Shown here: positions 59,448 to 64,000 of the stretch, piece by piece | Layout of the letters: each line of letters starts with the position of its first letter | How positions within the stretch are numbered: position 1 is the stretch's first letter | From: Phaseolus vulgaris | Taxonomy: Eukaryota > Streptophyta > Magnoliopsida > Fabales > Fabaceae | Assembly (NCBI RefSeq): GCF_000499845.2 | Contig: NC_023753.2 | Span: 10,226,181 to 10,290,180, forward strand | Reading direction: 5' to 3' | Length of the DNA: 64,000 bases | The notes under the pieces: model-generated | Database searches by the model: none | What the model was told of the DNA's origin: nothing | What the model saw: only the letters and a program-made list of their open reading frames with translations | Translations under genes and position numbers: made by a program

Positions 59448-60535
59448 TTACATTATTGCAATACTCTTTTGGGTTGGTTTGTTGTCGACTGAAAACTGGC
59501 CTCTTTGTATTTCTTCAAATTGTTTGGCCACTTTTCCCATTTGGATATCTATATTCCTGATAGTTGCCATGCTATTTTCTTCCATTATCACAAGCTTTGT
59601 TAGGGCTTCTTCAACTTTACTCATTCTTTCAAGCATGGATGGATCCTCAACTTCAGGTGAATTGTTCAGATAAGAACAGTGACCATTAGGATGATCACCT
59701 CCACAAAAATCACACATGATTGATTGACTCTGGCTTTGAGATAAATGTACAACATATAACTGTTGGGGCAATTTAGCCATTTGTGCGGTTAGTTGCCCAA
59801 TCTGCTGTGTCAGAATTTTATTTTGAGCCAAGAGTGCATCTTCTAACGACCCTTCCTTCTGAGTATTTTGTCTATCATGTTGGGCTTGATAATCAGTTGA
59901 CACCAATGCAACAATAATCCTTGTCGCTTGTTCTACATCAAAAGCCATCATTGTGCCGCCAGCTGCAGCATCTAAGAGCATCTTTGTGTCAGATCTGAGA
60001 CCGATGAGAAATATATTCAGTTGAGCAATATTTTCAAACCCATGATTTTGGCATTTTCTAAGCATCATTTTAAATCTTTCCCATGTCTCACAGAATGATT
60101 CATCCGCTCCTTGTCTGAACACAAAAATTCCAGACTTTGCTTTGATGTAGCGAAAGATTGTAAAAAATCTTTGCAAAAATTTTTCCTCTACATCCTTCCA
60201 GCTAGCGAGACTCTGATTTGGAAGTGATCTGAGCCAATCTTTATCCTTTCCTGTCAATGAAAAAGGAAACAAGTGCATATAAAAAATTTCAATATCAGCA
60301 GATTCAAAATCCATTGTTCCCACCAATTCATAAAATGTGTCCAAATGTAAAAATATGGATCCCCATGTTCCATTGTTGTGAATTGATGGGTACTCATGAG
60401 AGTGAGAAAATTGTGATTTATTTTCAAGACCTTAGCGGTAGCAGGTATTGCGATACTAGAATAATGTCTTGGTCCTTGATACATGACATAATCTCCAAGT
60501 GTCCTCTTAGGAGGTGGTGCTTGTTCTTCTATCAT
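59448..60535 (-). pseudogene. Gypsy-type gag protein remnant
   Basis: The first piece (60,535 to about 60,345) reads MIEEQAPPPKRTLGDYVMYQ. A single-base frame change near 60,345 passes to a 298-codon open piece with the retrotransposon gag domain: FPFSLTGKDKDWLRSLPNQS, SWKDVEEKFLQRFF and ETWERFKMMLRKCQNHGF. A zinc knuckle, CDFCGGDHPNGHC, lies further on. It forms the capsid-like particle of the element and has no host function. The long open frame suggests fairly recent loss of activity. Confidence 0.85.
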
Positions 60536-60599
60536 GTTGCTTTCTTCCTAAAGCATATTAGTGGAGAGAAAAAAACATAGTATATTTTTTCTTTCTTAA

Positions 60600-61290
60600 A
60601 AAAAAAAAATCAAAATCAAAATAAATTTGAAGATAAAAATAAAAACAAATTTCCAAAAATAAAATAAAAACAAAAACAAAATAAAACATTAAAATGACGT
60701 TAAGAGAAAAATAACAAAAATATTCAAAAAATATATATAAACAAAATAAAATCTTACATAAAATAAAAACTAAAAACAAGACAAAAGAAAATGAATAAAT
60801 ATAAAATATAAAAAAATAAATAAATAAAAACTTAAAAATACAATATACTAACGTACTTAAAATAACAAATAAATAATATGAATAAAATAAAAACAAAATA
60901 AAACAGAAAATTATAATTGTTAACAACTAACTAAAATAATTTAAAGATAACTACGTGAACACTAAATAAACTAAGTAAACTGAACGTAGAAAAAAAATAT
61001 AATAAAATATAACAAAACAAAATCAAAATCAAAATAAAAACTAACTAAAATAAAATATAATAAATTAAATCCGAATCAAAGAAAAATCAAAATAAATATG
61101 AAAACAAATACAAACAAATAAAATCATAAGAATTAAAATAATAACAGAAAATCTGCAAATTAAAAATAAAATCAAAACAAATCTAATTAAAACAAAATAA
61201 AAATAAAAACATTAACAAATATAAACACATAATCAAAACAATTAAAATATTCACAATATTTAAGAATTTATACTCAACAAATCAAACCTG
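60600..61290. other. A-rich leader of the gypsy-type element
   Basis: Almost entirely AAATAAAA-type sequence between the primer-binding site and gag. The apparent open frames are low-complexity Phe/Tyr/Leu translations of this run and are not credible proteins. Confidence 0.6.
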
Positions 61291-62418
61291 TTCCCCAATA
61301 ACGGCACCAAAAACTTGATTACTTTTTACGGCAAGTGCACGCTTTGTCAAGAGTAATAATTGTCCCTAAGGACGGGTATCGATATCATAAGGAACAACAG
61401 TTAATTATCGAGTACAATATTCACTAAATATAACAACAGAACAATAAAAAGAGAGTTGAGTTTGAAGTGATTATGTTGGCACTGATAATAAGAAAACAAA
61501 CAAAGAATTAGTTGCTTCAATTGAAAAAATAGCGATTAGGTTTCATCTCTCTCACTCTCATGTATTTTTATTTTTATTAGCATGTTAATATTAAGTTCTT
61601 TGATTCAAATTGATGCCGGTAGAAAATTCATTTATATCGATCTCTCGCATATAAAATGCTTAAGAATGTTTCCTAAATATCAATCCCTCGCATATTTATA
61701 AAAACAACTTAAAATCACACTCAGACGTTAATGACAATTAACATTTCAAGTCTATCCCTAACACTCAAATATGTTAAGTATTGATGTTTAGGTCCGAACC
61801 CTAAAAATACCTCTTTAAGATTATCAATTTGTCACGGAAAATTAAAAGTAAAACAACAATACCAATAATCAATCAAGAACTAAATATTAATATATAAGAT
61901 ATCACCTCAATACATAAGAATTTGAACAGATTACTCCCAATCCCAAAGGGTAGAATTAGCCATGCATACTTTTAGCACCTCTCATTCTCCTAATTGGTTA
62001 TAATTCACTCTATGGTGTTTTCCTCTCAATCTGGCACCCTAAAATTGAGCCTCTAACCCTCTATTTATCCTAGTTTTCTAGGGTTAGGTTGCTTCCTGTG
62101 TCACGCTAATGGGCTAAATGATAAAACATAAAAAAAAAGGTCCAATATTTCTTTGCATTTTTTTCCATTATGGGACCTTCCATCTTTATCTTTTTAGCTC
62201 AAATCATTCATCTTTAATCCAAATCTCCAATCTTCCTTAGAAATCTGCAATTAACATCAAATTTGGGAATAAAAATGTTCTTATTCAAATAAAGCTCATG
62301 AAAATGTAAAATGGTATAAATTCATAAATTAGGGATTATTTTATATGTAAATTAACAATAAATCCTCTTAAGTGCCTATATTTTAATATGAAATATTACT
62401 GAAATTAGACACTTATCA

Positions 62419-62960
62419 ATAATGGTTGCATTTATGGCAGTTATAACACTCCGCATTTGATTTATTATACATGCCTCCTCGTCCGACGCAACCACGTCCT
62501 CCGTGCCAAGAGTTATTTGAACTTGGATTGTGATTGAAACCAATGTTGTTTTGTTCAACGCCTCCATGATTCTGGCCACCTCGACCTTTGCTAGAATAGC
62601 TACCACCACGTCCCCGTCCTTTGCCTCGTGAACTACCGCATTTATGATAGGAGCTACTAATTGAGGTTTGTGCTTGTAAATTCTGTTCAATTGGTTTTTC
62701 AATCTTATTGTCATTCATCCGCTGCTAATGCGCTCATAGGGAACCAGACAATAACCTTACTGTCATTGTTGAAATGTCATTGGCCTCTTAAATTGCGGCA
62801 ACAACATGTTCAAATTTGGGAGTTAAAGACCTCAAAATCTTCTCCACCTTTGTCTGCTCTGAATGTGTTTCACCATTTTTCTTCATTTGATTTGTTAAGG
62901 CAAGAACTTTATTTATATTGACATCAATAGTCTTTGTGGTTTCCATCTGCAGTAAATGCG
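62419..62960 (-). pseudogene. Copia gag remnant, C-terminal part
   Basis: The minus strand from about 62,960 shows VLALTNQMKKNGE, VEKILRSLTPKFEHVVAAI and a QRMNDNKIEKP stretch, the C part of the copia gag (UBN2). A Gly/Arg-rich tail follows (GGSYSSKGRGGQNHGG). A CCHC zinc knuckle then has its first three ligands here and its last Cys at about 57,275, on the far side of the gypsy-type insertion. Stops are present in the UBN2 part. Confidence 0.82.
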
Positions 62961-63265
62961 GTAGAACTTTATTTATATTGATATCGGTTGTAGGAACTAA
63001 TTTAAAGAAATAACAAAAGGCAAAAGGTTGTAGAAACTACTTGAACGTAATTGCACAAAATTTGCAAAATTGTTGAACTAATTCATTCATTTTTATTTAC
63101 TTCAATAATATATATATATAATAAAATTACAATTACTGGAAGCTATAAAATAGGAATACTAACAACAACCATGTAAACTAACCATTAATACAATAATAAC
63201 GGTAAAATAGTTTAAGGGTAATAAAATCAGAATTAATAATCAACATTTAAGGTTAATAAAATCAA

Positions 63266-64000
63266 TATTGATGAGGGTGAATGTAGAGGAGGGTTGTTTT
63301 CGACATTATTGGAGGAACATTGATGTTGGAGACATAGAAAACACTTTCAAAACCAAATAATTCAACTCATCTCACCATTCCTCACTCAACATTTCCACTA
63401 TTCTTCCTTTCTTCTTTTTTCAATGCTTTTTTCCTTTCTAACTAACTACAAAGTCTCACCATAAAATGTAAATAATATTTCGTTTGATAACATAAATTTT
63501 CTAACAATAAAACAAAATAAATAACTATAACATTTTCATAATATTACGTTTAAAAGGACTACTATTTTTCTTTAACATTTGAAATTATTTTAAAGTTTAA
63601 ATATGTAATCCAAACTAGATAAAAAAAATTAGATAACGATAAGATATTAATAATATTATTTATTCATCAAAATTATATTGTTAATAGAGTTCATCTTCAT
63701 CTTGATTGCATCTGATCAAACTGTGTAGGATATACTACGTTGTTGATAGAATTTCCCTCCATCATTTGATGTATTTCATTATATTGTGGATGATGATTTA
63801 TATGGTTGATATGATTTGACTACATCGTTCCTGTTATTGGTGGTATTTGATGATACATATTAACAAGATTTAGATGTTCTGGATGAGGCATGTTGATAGG
63901 AGGATTGAAGTGTATCACTTCTTGCACTTGCATTGGTTGACTTAACACCATGTCATGAATGCTTTTCCTTTTCTTTTGATCTTGTGATATATTGTTACGC
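63266..64000. repeat. Rest of unit 2 of the ~1,050-bp repeat (continues past window)
   Basis: It is similar to 53,700-54,430. Near the right edge the minus strand is open for about 58 codons (64,000-63,826: KKRKSIHDMVLSQPMQV start after the edge) with a basic, nuclear-signal-like stretch and a Pro/His/Asn-rich remainder, ending at a stop. I do not recognise this product and it could be a coding remnant of whatever the repeat derives from. Confidence 0.5.

Larger units (their letters stand above)
57287..62418 (-). mobile_element. Gag-only gypsy-type LTR element inserted in copia gag
   Basis: The 5' LTR (62,418-61,311, minus strand) starts TGATAAGTGTCTAATTTC. It is followed at 61,309-61,291 by TGGTGCCGTTATTGGGGAA, a primer-binding-site-like sequence of plant Tat/Athila-type elements. 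Gag lies at 60,535-59,448 with a downstream extension to 58,981. Then comes a conserved GCGCTTACTGGGAGGCAACC motif at about 58,898-58,879. No protease, RT or integrase is present. No matching 3' LTR was found before the element ends near 57,287. Possible target duplication: ATTAT and ATCAT on the two sides. Confidence 0.75.
54751..63265 (-). mobile_element. Copia element in minus orientation, itself split by a gypsy-type element
   Basis: Two similar LTRs of about 280 bp lie at 54,751 to about 55,030 and 62,989 to about 63,265, sharing TTGTAGGAACTAATT, AGGTTGTAGAAACTA, TTACAATTACTGGAAGCTAT and AATAACGGTAAAATAG. Read on the minus strand the order is LTR, gag, protease, integrase, RT, LTR. Gag is split at its zinc knuckle by a 5.1-kb insertion (57,287-62,418). 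The RT ends just after the YVDD motif and the rest of RT and RNase H is deleted. The gag N-terminus is also missing. The element lies within unit 2 of the ~1,050-bp repeat. Confidence 0.85.

Noticed and set aside
60558..60926. 122-codon Phe/Tyr-rich minus-strand frame
   Set aside because: It is a translation of the AAATAAAA-rich leader of the gypsy-type element.

Overview
This window reads as plant nuclear DNA, very probably from a papilionoid legume of the bean, cowpea or soybean group. The grounds are strong AT richness, spliced genes, a two-exon phenylalanine ammonia-lyase (PAL) gene with the family intron position, tRNA-iMet-primed LTR and TRIM-like elements, L1-type LINEs, CACTA elements and a Helitron. 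The species is an inference. Little of the window is host gene; most is nested transposable elements.

Region 1 (1-24,870), PAL locus. An intact PAL gene (exons 19,189-19,562 and 20,507-22,238; 701 codons) lies downstream of a wrecked tandem copy in the same orientation (1,590-9,376). The dead copy was split by two CACTA-like elements in exon 1, a LINE and a hAT-like element in the intron, and a large deletion in exon 2. The duplication extends into the 3' flank (parts of 9,377-11,937 match 22,647-23,388). The last 183 bp of the intact gene are repeated three times in tandem. Two copies of another CACTA-like family flank the intact gene in inverted orientation.

Region 2 (24,911-49,048), copia element split by a 20-kb Helitron. 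A degenerate Ty1/copia element has an internal protease/integrase segment inverted. Inside that inverted segment sits a Helitron on the minus strand, bounded precisely at 27,011 (CTAG end with hairpin) and 46,996 (TC end) at an A|T target. It carries a PIF1-type helicase gene without the Rep/HUH nuclease part, an RPA1-like single-strand-binding protein gene in 11 exons, two intact two-B3-domain genes with identical exon lengths, remnants of further RPA and B3 copies, and two blocks of tandem repeats. The helicase and RPA-like proteins are of the type used by Helitrons for rolling-circle transposition. The B3 genes look like cargo or an accessory regulator.

Region 3 (49,049-64,000), remnants. 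There is a TRIM-like LTR, one orphan exon of a WAT1/MtN21-type transporter, a copia LTR with primer-binding site, a perfect 144-bp palindrome, a tandem repeat with a period of about 1,050 bp, and a minus-strand copia element (54,751 to about 63,265) whose gag zinc knuckle is split by a gag-only gypsy-type element. I saw no tRNA, rRNA or CRISPR array. Exon borders were placed by eye from splice motifs and reading frame.
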